Shown: one piece after another, positions 46,965-57,945 of the stretch
How positions within the stretch are numbered: position 1 is the first letter of the stretch
Layout: the number at the start of each line of letters is the position of its first letter
Origin: Stictocephala bisonia
Taxonomy: Eukaryota; Arthropoda; Insecta; Hemiptera; Membracidae
DNA length: 64,000 nt
Direction: 5' to 3'
Assembly (NCBI GenBank): GCA_035578905.1
Contig: JAQJVL010000175.1
Coordinates: forward strand, 1,463,001 to 1,527,000
Made by a program: the position numbers and the translations under genes
The notes under the pieces: generated by a model
Databases searched by the model: none
What the model was told of the DNA's origin: nothing
Seen by the model: the letters and a program-made list of their open reading frames with translations, nothing else

Positions 46965-46972
46965 CGTAGTAC

Positions 46973-47702
46973 ACATCTTGAACGGTTACGACCGGTACTG
47001 CATAGGCCTACTTGCAAGTCGCGTGATGACTTATTCAAGGTTACTCCTCCGTTATAATTTTGTCTTTGCAGACAGTTTGCAAACACTGTTTCCGGAATCA
47101 TGTTTGTAAGTGGTTAACCAACTGGCTTATGGGCCTGGAGGAGGAATCGGTTGAGGCCCTAATCAAATTCAAATCCGAGTATAGATGACCGCTTCATTAC
47201 ATTGCACTCCCTTGGTCCCTCTGACTTTCTGTTTCTTGCACTTTGATTTAATTTTACTGCATAATTATTTTTGATTGTGTGGTTTTTTCATAGCAGCCTA
47301 ACTTTAATCTTAAGTTACTCAACATTTTCTTGTTTTAAATATTGTCTAAAATTTTTAAATATTTATTTTATTTCATTGCTATAATTCATCTAAATGTGTA
47401 TTTTATTCAGTTTGCAGTTTTTATTTAATCCTGAGTATGTGCCGGGTAGCCACGCGTGGCGATAAATATAACTATCGCTCGCGCATGCTAATAACAAAAT
47501 AAAATTTGTATTATTTTGGAATGTAATTTTAGAAATAATTTTATATGTTTATTTTTAGATTCTTTATGTACTTATCTGATTGTATTTATTGTATATACAC
47601 GGCTTCATATCTGAATACCACCAAAATATGTATGTAAAATTGACAATGTTGATTGCTCATTTGAGCTGAAAAACAATAAAAATATGATTTGATTTGATTT
47701 GA
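46973..47702 (+). other. LINE 3' UTR-like region ending in (GATTT)n
   Basis: The region ends with aataaaaatatgatttgattt at 47676-47702, a poly(A)-signal-like word and a GATTT microsatellite as found at LINE 3' ends elsewhere in this window. No reverse transcriptase is recognisable upstream. Confidence 0.4.
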
Positions 47703-50129
47703 AGCTTGGGGAAGGGAGGTTGACGCGTCGAAGTCGTGCTCTGTGGAGTCGTGCACGTCGAAGAGTTGCCGTCACCCTTGTGGATCTGGACAGATGAGTA
47801 GCCTTGTAGTATAAGTTATTTGCAATCATTTAAAATGTATCAGTTAGGCTAAAATTATCAGAAGGGGGGAGTAGAACCATTGGGTAGTAATCAATTAGAA
47901 AACCTTTTAATGTAGTCACATAAATTGAGGGGATCGCAGCCAACCAAAATGTTTGCACCATTAATGATTAAATTAACTCTTTTCAATTAATTAATTTAGA
48001 GCTGATCAAAGCTGACTTTGTTTTATAGGGAACCCGACGAATAGCACTCATCGACTTTAAACCCACGCGCTTCTAAATTGTGTGGGAAACTGGGCAGAAA
48101 TAATCTTGTAAATTTCCACACGGCCTCTGATTAAATGATACCATTAATCCGACAAAGCACGGACATCCCACATTTTCCCGCACTAATCGGTATCAGCCCG
48201 AGTTTTCCCCTCAAATAAGAGTAGTCTATTAGTATTAATTGTTCATTGTGCTGTTTAAGATTGACCTTTTTTATTTTTGGAATTTAAGAACTCCCTTCCA
48301 CGAACAAGCCTTGGACTTATGTGGCAGGCACTCACATATATAACAGAAACTATTTTATTTATTTACCTTTTGTCTAAACCTATATAAGAATTGATATATC
48401 AATGTATTTATTTCTTTCATGTAACTATGTAATTTATGTAACCTTATGCTTTGTGTATTTTAGTGAGTAAATAAAGATTTTTATTTAATTTTAAGTGGGG
48501 ACTAGGCTTTAGGGACTGTTTGGTGTTGCAGTTACACCTTTTAGGAATTTGGTTTCAGCAGGAGGTACTACTTGCCACACATCCGGACACTCATGACTTT
48601 TATACGTCAGTTGTTTCTGGGATACTTGATTTCGCGATTTGGTTATGTTCCATGAGCTGCGCGATTCCCAGACCTTACATATTGTGACTTTAGGCACAGA
48701 ATACAGACAGATATATTCTGTGCTATAGGATATTGGGTGATCTGAATAGTAAATGTTTTTGTCAAAGCTCCCAGATATAGCTGTACTGTCTGCAGAGGCT
48801 TTTCTCCTTGTTGGTTTTAATCACATAAGATCAATGTTATTTTCAAACCGTACACACGATCACGCGTATCCTAATTAAACAGTTATTTTTAAACGGATAT
48901 TCCAAACAAATTGCATTTGATCAAGAATGAAATTGCGTGTTGGAATTGATTTGCGAATTTATTAGTTTTATGTACAAAATATTTTTAAAATTTGTTTGAA
49001 GTTTTTATTTTCACCTATGCGTATGTATTCAAAATATCAAAAGCAAACCAAATTCGCAGTATGAAACCTCATACACAACTTTTGGTCAATAAATAACGAA
49101 AAAAACCTACTCGCAAATAAAAAATATTACGGATTAAAACCAACATCCTCTACAGACTCTTAAGCAGTGCATAAAAAACGAGGTTGCTGCTATTTCTTTA
49201 CTGATGTTACAAAAAGTACAATAGGCCTATGATTTTTGAAACTTTGGTCCTGGCTCGCGTGTATTTTAGCCTGTACGGTAATACGGGGCTGGCTGAACAA
49301 AACATGCTTTTGTTCCCACGAACGTTTGGTCATGAAAACTAATTTGTAAGTACACATAGGGCATTTTACAGGAAGAAACGACGATTACAAAAGTACCAAA
49401 ATGCCATACTTAATGTACAACTATGAATTTACAATAGCGTTTATATGGAAACGTTGTTTAAAATTCATCAACAAATCGTGACATCAAATTTTCTGTATGC
49501 TAAGATTTTTTAAATTTTTTGGGAAGTTTGACCAACGTAAACTAGTTTTAACTAATTAAAGTATTTAATAAATCAATAATGAAACCCCTAAGACTCATAG
49601 TTTTCTTGCAATAGAGCTTAAAAGTTTAACCTTTTATTCAGTAGCGCGTCGAATCTACTCATTGTGTCCGTGTTTTAACGTTATCGTATGATAGCTGTGG
49701 AACACAAGTGATTCCTCGCTAACCAGTCGCCACGGCCCGCCAAAGTTTCATTAATTGGAATGTAACTGCAAGTTTGTAGAAAAGATAGAAACAATTACAA
49801 AAATAGCCTTTGTAGACGCAAATGGAGAATGGAGGTCACATGAGAAAAATTATCTACCAAATAAAATGGCAAAATTATGAAATATTTTATTTTTATTTTC
49901 AATATTAAACTATGATTGGTTTTCAAAAACATCATTTCAAAAACCATGATGTGGCCATTTATATTATTATTATATTATTGTTATTATTTTTATTGGCATT
50001 AAGATTTGTTTTGTTTGATTTTGTTGATGCAATATTGTTTAAAAGTATTTAAGATCTAACTTGTAACCTTTTATTTATATAGATATATATGAAGAGTATT
50101 TATTTTTATTTTTTTATTTTTATTTATTT
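47703..50129. other. No supported gene
   Basis: AT-rich except a short GC-rich patch at 47720-47790. 48790-48835 and 49125-49170 look like distant inverted copies (tctgcagaggc, ttgttggttttaat / attaaaaccaacatcctctacaga), suggesting a decayed fold-back. 48430-48490 contains a poly(A)-signal-like gagtaaataaag tail. Confidence 0.35.
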
Positions 50130-50285
50130 ATATACGAGACGCCGACACAACGATGTTGGTATTTTAAGGCGAATATGAATGGTTAGATGAGTGTAGGATG
50201 AGTGTGGATGAGTGTAGTCTTGTTACTATCTGAGTTCGATTGTTCCTCAGAAAGGGCAATTTATTAATAGCCCAACAGCCAGGGC
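50130..50285 (+). repeat. Dispersed repeat, copy 2 (also at 11690-11835)
   Basis: Same word order as copy 1, with an internal gtgtaggatgagtgtggatgagtgtag stutter that copy 1 lacks. It abuts the 3' tail of the LINE at 50293. Confidence 0.6.
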
Positions 50286-50563
50286 TTTTTTCCAATTCAA
50301 TTCAAATATTCTTCATTCGAAGTTTGCATAGTATACCAAGAATAGTGTCATATTATGATAATATAAATTTTACCTTAAAAACTATTAAACCTTATTAAAC
50401 TATATTATTAGACTATCAAACCTTAGAACTAGAATATGTTCTTCTAAAGGTCTACAATTGCAATCCAAAGATATTTACAATTGCAATCCATAAGGACATT
50501 TGTAAATTAGAAAAACATAAATTCATAAGACTCAAACTTACATAAAATACATATTTACAATTG

Positions 50564-51637
50564 TTATCCATAAGGACATTTGTTAATTAGATATTTCTTT
50601 AATTCAGACTTAAAATTATTACCATTTAACATCTTTATTTCTTGGGGAAGTGCATTGAAAAAAATTGCTCCCTTAACAAAAGGACTATTTTCAGTAGTTT
50701 TGAAATTTCTATTTACCCTATGAAAGTTATATTTGTGCCTTGTATTGTGATTATGAACATCCACATTTTTGTTTGTAAATTTTTCATCTTGTTTAACCAA
50801 CATTATTACTTGAAACATGTACAAGGCATAAACAGTCAAAATTTTTAAATCGGTAAAAATGTTTTTGCAAGACACTCTAGGATTTACTTTTGCAATTATT
50901 CTTAATGACTTCTTTTGGAGAATAAAGACCCTATCCATGTGTGTTTTCGATGCACTACCCCATAACAATAAGCCATAAGAAAGATACGGATACACAAGAC
51001 CATAATATACCTTAATTAGCATAACTGACTCAAGATAGGAGCTGAGTCTTCTAAGCAAAAATAAGCCAGGTGATATTTTTTACATACATAGTCAATATGT
51101 ACCTCCCAGGAAAGTTTTGTATCTAAATAGATGCCAAGGAATTTGCAAGGTGAGACCGCCTTAACACTAAAATCATTACTATTTACAACAATATTTTCAT
51201 TAACACCACTTGGGCTAAAACAAACTAGTTGTGTTTTGTCTACATTCAGTAGCAAGTTATTGTTCTTGAAATATACATTACATTCATTCATGAATCTAAG
51301 GATTTTATTCTCTAATGTGGATAAGTCTTTTGCCCAGCAGAGACCAGATGTATCATCTGCATACATACTTAGAAAATAACTGTTGTCCATTGAAATTTTG
51401 AAATCATTAACATAGCAAATAAATAAAAATGGCCCTAATATTGAGCCCTGTGGCACCCCAAATTTTACTATCCTAATGTTTGATCTTTTCCTTTCCACTA
51501 AGTATCCATTATCATACAAGATTTCAGTGCATTGTGTTCTGTTATTTAAATAAGATTTGATCAATAAAAACAAGTTACCACTAACACCAGTACTTGCCAC
51601 AGTATTTGCCAATTTATTCAACAGGATTTTGTGATTT
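50564..51637 (-). pseudogene. LINE reverse transcriptase, C-terminal half
   Basis: From 51621 the frame gives KSYLNNRTQCTEIL, KFGVPQGSILGPFLFICYVN, LSMYADDTSGLCW (YADD pair intact), NNNLLLNVDKTQLVCFSP and CKFLGIYLDTKLSWEVHIDY. A frameshift near 51050 leads to YYGLVYPYLSYGLLLWGSAS, the thumb, and the C-terminal HNTRHKYNFHRVNRN with KMLNGNNFKSELKKYL. Only one frameshift occurs in this half. Confidence 0.85.
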
Positions 51638-53474
51638 CAGGCCCGCCCCGAGGGGGGGGCAGGGGGGGCAAAATCCCCGGGCCCGTGGCCCAAGGGGGCC
51701 CGGGCCCGGCCGCGATTTTTTTTTTTTTTTTAGGAAATTCCAAAAATCCTTTATTAAAATATTTTACAACAGATTGAATTTACTTGCGGTTTTAATTATG
51801 AATTTATTGTAAGGAATATTATGCATTTGGAAAAGGCAATATGCAAGAAATTATTTCTTTGCATAAGTTACAAAATTAATAAAAATATATCGGGAATACA
51901 TTGCGCGTGGGAGCGGGAGCGGGCGCACCACCTGATCGGAAGCTCGCTGAGAAGAAAGAAAAGATTCCTGAGCACCAAAACAGCCTTAGCCATAAAGAAT
52001 GTTACTTAAAATGGAAAGATCTGGAATTAAATCTTAACAAAGGAGGTACTATATTTGGTAGCATTGAAAAACAATTGCAGAATGAAATCACTACCTGGAA
52101 ACAGATCTTACACAGACTCCTTCACGTAACTTTATTTTTAAGTGAGCGAGGTCTCTCTTTTAGAGGGGAAACTCAAAAGGTGGGTCATGCAAACAACGGC
52201 AATTTTTTAGGTGTGCTAGAACTTTTAGGTCATTATGACTCTATTTTAGCGAAGCATCTAGATCAGGTTAAGCAATCTCAAGAATCGTATAAGAGAATGC
52301 AAGTGCATTATTTGTCTTGGAGAACTCAAAACGAATTCATAGCAAGTTGTGCTTGATTATGTAAGGAAAGTTATTGTGGGCGAACTCAAGCGATCTAAAT
52401 ACTATTCTATTATGGTTGACGCTACACCAGACTCAAGTCATGTAGAACAGACCTCTTTTGTATTTAGATACGTTATTTTCAAAGAAGACGTAAAAGAATA
52501 TGAATTCCATGAACGATTTTTGGAGTTTTCCGACTGCAATGAAAAAACTGGAGAAGAAATCGCAAATCTAATCAAAGAAGTTCTTAAAAAATATGACATA
52601 TCCTTAGATGACTGTAGAGGACAAGGATTCGATAATGGCAGTAATATGAGTGGCAAGTATAAGGGTGTTCAGGCTGATATTTTAAAATTAAACTCCCTGG
52701 CTGTGTACTCACCCTGTGGATGCCACAGTTTGAACTTATGTGGAGTATGCGCTGCTGAGAGTTGTACTGAAGCTTTTGGTATCGAACTGGAACTCCCCAC
52801 TTCCCGTGCAAGAAAGAGGAAGACTTTTCACGATGAAACAGCTACAGAAGATGTAATGTTGATTTTATCCCCGGAAGAACGCTTCAAAACAGAAGTTTTT
52901 TACACAATAATTGATGTTTTGGTGGCCAACCTGAAAACGACGTTCACAGCAATGAAATTTTAATTTTTATGGAAGTATAACGAAATGGACGAGAAGACGA
53001 TCACAGAAAGTTGTGTCCCCAATGTGTGCATTGCTCTTCGCATATTCTGTTGCCTACCAGTATCCGTTGCTCAGGCCGAGAGATCATTTAGTGTTTTGAG
53101 CCGAATTTAAAATTGTTTAAGATCTACTATGGGTCAACAACGATTATCTGATTTGGGACTGTTAAGCATAGAGTCAAAACTTGCAAAAACTCTTGATTTC
53201 GACCACGTAAACCAAAACTTTGCGGATATGAAAGCAAGAAAAGTTATGTTGTAACTAACATTTCTATTGTAAATAATTAAAAGCTATGTTTAATTGTTAA
53301 AACTGTTTTAATGTTCTTCCTTCCTGTGTCAATAACATGAGTGTTTACTATTGCAAATCCCAGTTTATGAGTTAGCAGATTTTCGGGAATTTTCTTTCAA
53401 CTAGGTTTGGGGGGGGGCCCGGTCGGTTCTCATCCCCGGGGCCCGGCCTGGCTCTGGGCGGCCCTGTGTGATTT
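51630..53474 (+). mobile_element. Internally deleted hAT element with 8-bp TSD, inside LINE RT
   Basis: The 8-bp duplication tgtgattt lies at 51630-51637 and 53467-53474. The element is 51638-53466 (1829 bp). Ends are CAGGCCCGCCCCGAG and, from the right, CAGGGCCGCCCAGAG, followed on both sides by very GC-rich DNA. Its removal would rejoin the LINE reverse transcriptase in frame at an NH codon pair, so it inserted into a LINE that was already in place. Confidence 0.95.
51901..53254 (+). pseudogene. hAT (DUF4371) transposase, internally deleted
   Basis: 51950-52350 reads NSLSHKECYLKWKDLELNLN, LSERGLSFRGETQKVGHANN and GNFLGVLELLGHYDSILAKH. After a frame change at about 52345 comes RSKYYSIMVDATPDSSHVEQ (first catalytic region), DDCRGQGFDNGSNMSGKYKG (second) and CGCHSLNLCGVCAAESC. 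Sequence then jumps directly to a late segment (FGIELELPTSRARKRKTF), so about 200 residues of the core are deleted. The C-terminus at 53000-53254 (CVPNVCIALRIFCCLPVSVA, AERSFSVLSRI, stop, NCLRSTMGQQRLSDLGLLSI) has one in-frame TAA. The zinc finger is missing or decayed. It cannot encode an active protein. Confidence 0.85.
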
Positions 53475-53941
53475 ACCCAGTCAAATGCTTTTGATAAATC
53501 TAAAAACGTTCCTCCTACTTTAATACCATTATTTATACATTCCAACGCTGTATGAACAAATTCCGCAGCAGCTGATGTAGTACTACGCCCTTTTCTGAAT
53601 CCGTGTTGGAAATCTTTTATAAGATCGAAGGAGTGATGGTAAGCTGTTAAATGTTTTAGTACTATCTTTCCAATTAGTTTGCTAAAAACAGAAATTAGAG
53701 CAACTGGCCTGTAGTTTTGAATATCGGTTTTTCTACCTTTCTTATAAAGTGGTTTTATTAAAGATAATTTTAAAGCTTCTGGAAAGATTCCTTCATTTAG
53801 AACACAATTGATTAAATGTAATAGGGGGAAAGCTAATTCTAATTTGCATTTTTTTAATAAATAAGGTGAGATTTCATCCCAGCCAGTTGAACTTTTGTTA
53901 TTCAAACTATTTATTAGGTCCAGGACATCTGCAAGACACAA
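53467..53941 (-). pseudogene. LINE reverse transcriptase, N-terminal half
   Basis: The frame reads LNNKSSTGWDEISPYLLKKC, KLSLIKPLYKKGRKTDIQNY, RPVALISVFSKLIGKIV, FQHGFRKGRSTTSAAAEF and [15 protein letters not shown] (the first catalytic Asp motif F.D.SKAFD). The coding sequence is interrupted at the 8-bp target duplication of the hAT element (53467-53474) and resumes at 51637. Residues after NH in the continuous ORF come from the hAT, not from the LINE. Confidence 0.85.
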
Positions 53942-54080
53942 TTCTGGAATATCACTGTTAAAATTATGTTCATAATTTACATTATCATTGAATGGATACT
54001 CAGACTCATTACTTTCAACTGTATCAATAAAATAGTCATTAAACTCATTACAAACAATTGTCGAATTACTAGTAATTCTA

Positions 54081-54455
54081 TCAGTAACAGCTATCAGTAA
54101 CAGTAATTTCTATGTTAGGCTTAATTTTACAACTATAATTACATCCTCTCCTAGCTTCATTTACCAAAGACCAACTAGATTTTGCTACGCAGTCTGATGA
54201 TTGTATTATTCTATTGATTTTGCTAGCTTTTATCTTTTTAACTTCAGCACGGTACCTTTTTTTGTATTCTGTGTATCTTTCTTTATAAAGATCAAGTTTG
54301 TAAGTCTGATACCAATCATACATTACCTCCATTTTGAGTTTTAAGTTTATAGTATTTCTATCTAACCTAACAGGATTTGTTCTTTTATTTTCCTTACTCA
54401 AGTTGAATTTTTTATTTGGACATGAAGAATTTAAATGATACCCTAATATATTCAA
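54081..54455 (-). pseudogene. LINE ORF2 linker between endonuclease and RT
   Basis: A charged, helix-rich frame with LYKERYTEYKKRYRAEVKKI and SWSLVNEARRG, the usual linker (Y...Y...K..Y......K, SK..W..I) of CR1/Jockey ORF2. Separated from flanking domains by frameshifts. Confidence 0.65.
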
Positions 54456-54569
54456 AAATATATCCCATTTGTTGTTAACCCCTTCTGCCTGATAAACTAA
54501 ATCCCAAGACTCATTTTTCAGGATATTTTGAAGAAGGATTATATTATTGTCAGAAAATGACCTTTTGTA

Positions 54570-55424
54570 TTAAAACTTATTGACTTTAATTTTATTTTTG
54601 TTTTCACATTTTATTTCTAAAATCTGGCCCAAGTGATCAGAAATATGCCCATTAATAACATTTACATAAGATATATTTGCTATATTAGTAATTACATGAT
54701 CTATTGAACTCACATGATGAGTTGTAATCCTTGTCGGGGTGTGACCTAACAGATCGTTCATATTATGTGATAAAATCAGATCCTTAAATCTTTTGGTCCT
54801 GGGAAAATCATCTAAAGTGTTAATGTTAATGTCTCCCATGATTATAATATTTTTCTCATTAACTTCTGATGAACGTTTATTTAAGACACCCTCTAATGAA
54901 GAAAGAAATACATCATCGTTACCAGATGGGGACCTATACACTCCAACTATAAAAAATATATTCCCACAGAAAATCAGTTTAACTACTACAGCTTCAAAAT
55001 CTATATCTAAACATGTGTTTTTTACCCATTCTAAGTTTTTAACAGAGTTGAAGCTTGGAATATCTTTTAAATATATAGCAACTCCCCCCTTTTTGTGATG
55101 ATTTCTACAGTATGAAGCAGCTAACTTATAATTGGAAAAATTAAACATTTCTATGTTCTCATGTGATTGCTGATGTTCAGTTACTATAAAGGCACTGGGG
55201 GAGACACAATTAATGTAATATTCAAACAAATCAAACTTATTACCTAAACCCTGTACATTATAATGAAGCAAAGTAAAACTTTGACAAGTGGTATAGTTTA
55301 TACTTTGTACATTCAAATAGCCTAAATTAAATGTTGAGGTTAACTTACATTCCAGGATAGGCTGATCAAGGTTGATTTCTTTAGGCTTAATACAATCATT
55401 ATTGGAAGACAATTTAAAGGACAT
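54570..55424 (-). pseudogene. LINE APE-type endonuclease domain
   Basis: A 284-codon open frame. LHYNVQGLGNKFDLFEYYIN (N-terminal Asn motif), FIVTEHQQ (catalytic Glu region; TEHW in relatives), KKGGVAIYLKD, VGVYRSPSGNDDVFLSSLEG, IIIMGDININTL, TPTRITTHHVSSIDHVITNI and GHISDHLGQILEIK follow in family order. All the main catalytic motifs (N, E, D.N, D-H) are present. The stop at 54570 falls before the polymerase and is followed by a frameshift, so ORF2 is broken there. Endonuclease would nick target DNA to prime reverse transcription. Confidence 0.85.
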
Positions 55425-55444
55425 ACAAAACTGTTTGGAGTTTA

Positions 55445-55657
55445 CTACATTTCTAAAAAATTCTTATCAGACAGTGGAATAATATCAAGTGTATGAGTGT
55501 CAATACTGTTGACTATTTCTAAGATCTTATTACTAACATATTTCTTCCCCAAAGCATTTAAATGGAGCCCTTGAGCTGTATGAAATCTTCTACCTAATTT
55601 ACTAATATCTACAAATATTACATTAGAGAAATGTTTACACACTCTTGAGAGTGACAC
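55445..55657 (-). pseudogene. LINE ORF1 C-terminus (SGNH-like block V)
   Basis: The frame reads FSNVIFVDISKLGRRFHTAQ followed by GLHLNALGKKYVSNKIL. The H.....G.HLN..GK pattern is the C-terminal catalytic block of SGNH esterases as carried by LINE ORF1 proteins, and matches 39744-40001. The earlier GDS block is missing because the element is truncated. Confidence 0.6.
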
Positions 55658-55769
55658 TCTAATATATTAAAGATGTTATTATATTAGATTGCATCTTATT
55701 AGTTGAAAATCATAAATAAATAAGTAATTTGAAATATAAAATATTATATGTAAAGAAAATGTATTTACC

Positions 55770-56085
55770 ACTAAAATTGTTTTTCAAAATTGTTGCCAGC
55801 AAATGTTGTCAACATTTACAAAAATCGAACTAAAATGTTCGTCAACATATGTTACCAACATTTTTGTCAACACCGAAAAAGTGTTAGCAACATTACCCAC
55901 CAGTAGTCGCTAAAGATCAAAAAGTGTTGTCAACATTTGTTTCCAACGACCCGCGACAATGTTGGCAACGCTTCCCCTTCCACTGTCCAGTGCATGTGGT
56001 TGGCTGACGCGGCGTCATTGCCCTATATCGGCTGTTGTACAATAGTGCAAAAAAGTTTAATTGTTGTCAACAAATGTCGATCATT
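55770..56085. repeat. Cluster of degenerate GTTGNCAAC palindromes
   Basis: Words such as tgttgccagcaa, atgttgtcaacattt, gttcgtcaacata, gttaccaacattt, ttgtcaacacc, gtgttagcaac, gtgttgtcaacattt, tgtttccaacg, atgttggcaacg and attgttgtcaacaaatg occur about ten times in 300 bp. The spacing is irregular and copies vary, so it is not a simple tandem satellite. No ORF. Confidence 0.7.
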
Positions 56086-56091
56086 CTAGAT

Positions 56092-57785
56092 ATAATAAAT
56101 AATAATAATAATAAATAGGTTTATTGCTTAAAACAATATATAATTGTATGGCAATCGTCATAGTTAATATTTATAGCTAAAATTTTCCATTCATACTAAC
56201 ATGAAAATCTCATTCAAACATACAATTTATTTTTCATACAGGCTCCCTTTTATTCGGATTATCCCAGTCTAGCCCCTGGTCAGTCAGCCAATTAGATCCC
56301 CCATTCATGTGCCATGAACTCGTCGGTACTGTAGAAAGCGTTATCAATCAGAAACGTTTTCAGACGAGTTTTGAATACCTTAGGCATTGTGGCATTTTTG
56401 ATTGCGTTAGGCAACCTGTTGACAAAATGAACTCCCGCCTGGGAAGGCAGTCGTTCATGGACCACCGTTCTGTGTCTCCCAGTTCCCAGTTCGGTAGTCC
56501 TCACTACCTCTAGTTGGGTATGAGTGTTGGTCACTACCTCTTACATGTTGGCATTTGGTCCTGAAGAACATGCACGTTTCTAAAATATAGAGACAAGGAA
56601 GTGTCAGCAGTTTTAGTTGTTTAAACGTTTCTTTGCACGACTCTCTGGGATTTAACTTTGCAATTATTCGAATTGCTTTTTTTTGAAGGACAAAAATTCT
56701 TGTCAAAAGAGAGTTTGAGCAAGCCCCCCACAAAACTATCCCGTAGGAAAGATGCGGGTAGATTACTCCATAATATGCCGTCATCAGTATCTGAGTAGGG
56801 CAATATTTTGCTAGTTGCCTCAGCACAAAAATGCCTGAAGACAATCTTGAGCATATGCTATCGACGTGACATTCCCAGGTCAAACCTTGATCAAGGTGTA
56901 TCCCAAGGAATTTCGTCGAATGAACTTCTTCGATCTCGGCCTCATCTATCATTACTGCAAGACTATGATCCGATTCGACTTGTCGTAACCGGAACTGGAT
57001 GAATGTGGATTTTGCAGGATTTGTTTTGAGGTTGAGCTGATTATACTATTGAATTGTGCTATTGAGCTCTAAGAAGGACAATTGTTCCAGTTCGTTTTTT
57101 GAATTTGCTTTGAACCAGAGAGTCGTGTCATCGGCGTACTGAACGAGTCGCCCGTTGTGCACCGATAAGCCAACGTCATTGACGTAGACCAAGAAGAGGA
57201 GTGGGCTGAGAATAGCGCCCTGAGGTACCCCGTATCTCAGCAGCTCCTCCCTCGAACTAACATCTGAGATTTTTACAAATTGCCTTATGTCACTAAGAAA
57301 CTATTCAAGCCATCTGTGGCACTCCTCGTATCCCGTAATGTTCCAATTTACGAATTAGGATGTTGTGGTCCACACAGTCGAAGGCCTTTGATAAGTCTAG
57401 AAATACACTTAGTGTCATCTCTCCGCTCTCAATGCCCTCCACTATCATATCGACCAGACGCACCACCCCGTCTGTTGTCGATCTACCACCTCGGAAGCCG
57501 AATTGATTGTCAGACAGTAAATCGTGGCTTTCCAAAAAATGTAAACAACGCGTAAGAAAAGCTTTCTCAAAAACCTTACTAAGAACAGGCAGCATTGAAA
57601 TTGGTCGGTAATTTTGAGGGGACAAGGGATCACCCTTTTTGAAAATTGGGATAACTTTTGCAGTTTTGAGGGGGGTGGGAAAAGTCCCAGAGTGAAATGA
57701 AATATTAATCAAGTGTGTTAGTGGTCCTAATAAATGCTTCGAGCACTGTTTGAGGAGCCACGTTGACACTTGAGTCATTTGACTT
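56092..57785 (-). mobile_element. 5'-truncated LINE (RT and 3' end)
   Basis: Minus strand from 57785 carries a reverse transcriptase, the thumb and C-terminus, and a 3' end with AATAAA-like words and an AAT repeat near 56092-56117. It begins in the middle of the polymerase and is closely related to 36630-40320 and 6199-7080. The endonuclease and ORF1 are absent, the usual product of incomplete reverse transcription. Confidence 0.82.
56292..57778 (-). pseudogene. LINE reverse transcriptase, partial
   Basis: 57778-57305 encodes [59 protein letters not shown] and [20 protein letters not shown] (first catalytic Asp). After a frame change GVPQGAILSPLLFLVYVNDV and VQYADDTTLW appear near 57225-57105, so the catalytic motifs are intact. 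56952-56455 has STKFLGIHLDQGLTWECHVD and YYGVIYPHLSYGIVLWGACS, then HERLPSQAGVHFVNRLPNAI and AFYSTDEFMAHEW in 56534-56292. A few frameshifts only. Confidence 0.85.
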
Positions 57786-57945
57786 CTTTGTGCAACTAAA
57801 ACTCAACTTCAGTGACTCTTTGTGCAGAAACTATAGAATATATAGCAAGAATGTATGCTACTAATTTTGTATACTTACTTACTTTTACTTGTAGGTAGCC
57901 CACTGGAAATGCATGCCCATCGTGGTTGTCATAATAGATGGCCTT

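Larger units (their letters stand above)
42781..46972 (+). mobile_element. Nearly intact hAT element with 8-bp TSD
   Basis: The target duplication cgtagtac occurs at 42781-42788 and 46965-46972. The element itself is 42789-46964 (4176 bp). Ends are CAGGCCCCGATTAA on the left and, read inward from the right, CAGGGCCTGATTAA, matching at 12 of 14 positions. It encodes a full-length transposase with a single frameshift. Intact TSDs and near-intact coding suggest recent insertion. Confidence 0.95.
50293..55690 (-). mobile_element. Non-LTR retrotransposon (CR1/Jockey group), interrupted by a hAT
   Basis: Minus-strand order: ORF1 end with SGNH-like block (55657-55445), endonuclease (55424-54570), linker (54455-54081), reverse transcriptase N-part (53941-53475), hAT insertion, reverse transcriptase (51637-51016), and C-terminus (51058-50564). 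The 3' tail near 50293 reads gaattgaatt. Excluding the hAT, the interval is about 3.6 kb, and it is 5' truncated inside ORF1. It is the best preserved LINE here with a YADD catalytic pair, but has several frameshifts. Confidence 0.88.

Noticed and set aside
53372..53470. Apparent C-terminal extension GPPRARPGPGDENRPGP of the LINE RT
   Set aside because: It is translation through the GC-rich terminus of the nested hAT element, not part of the RT.
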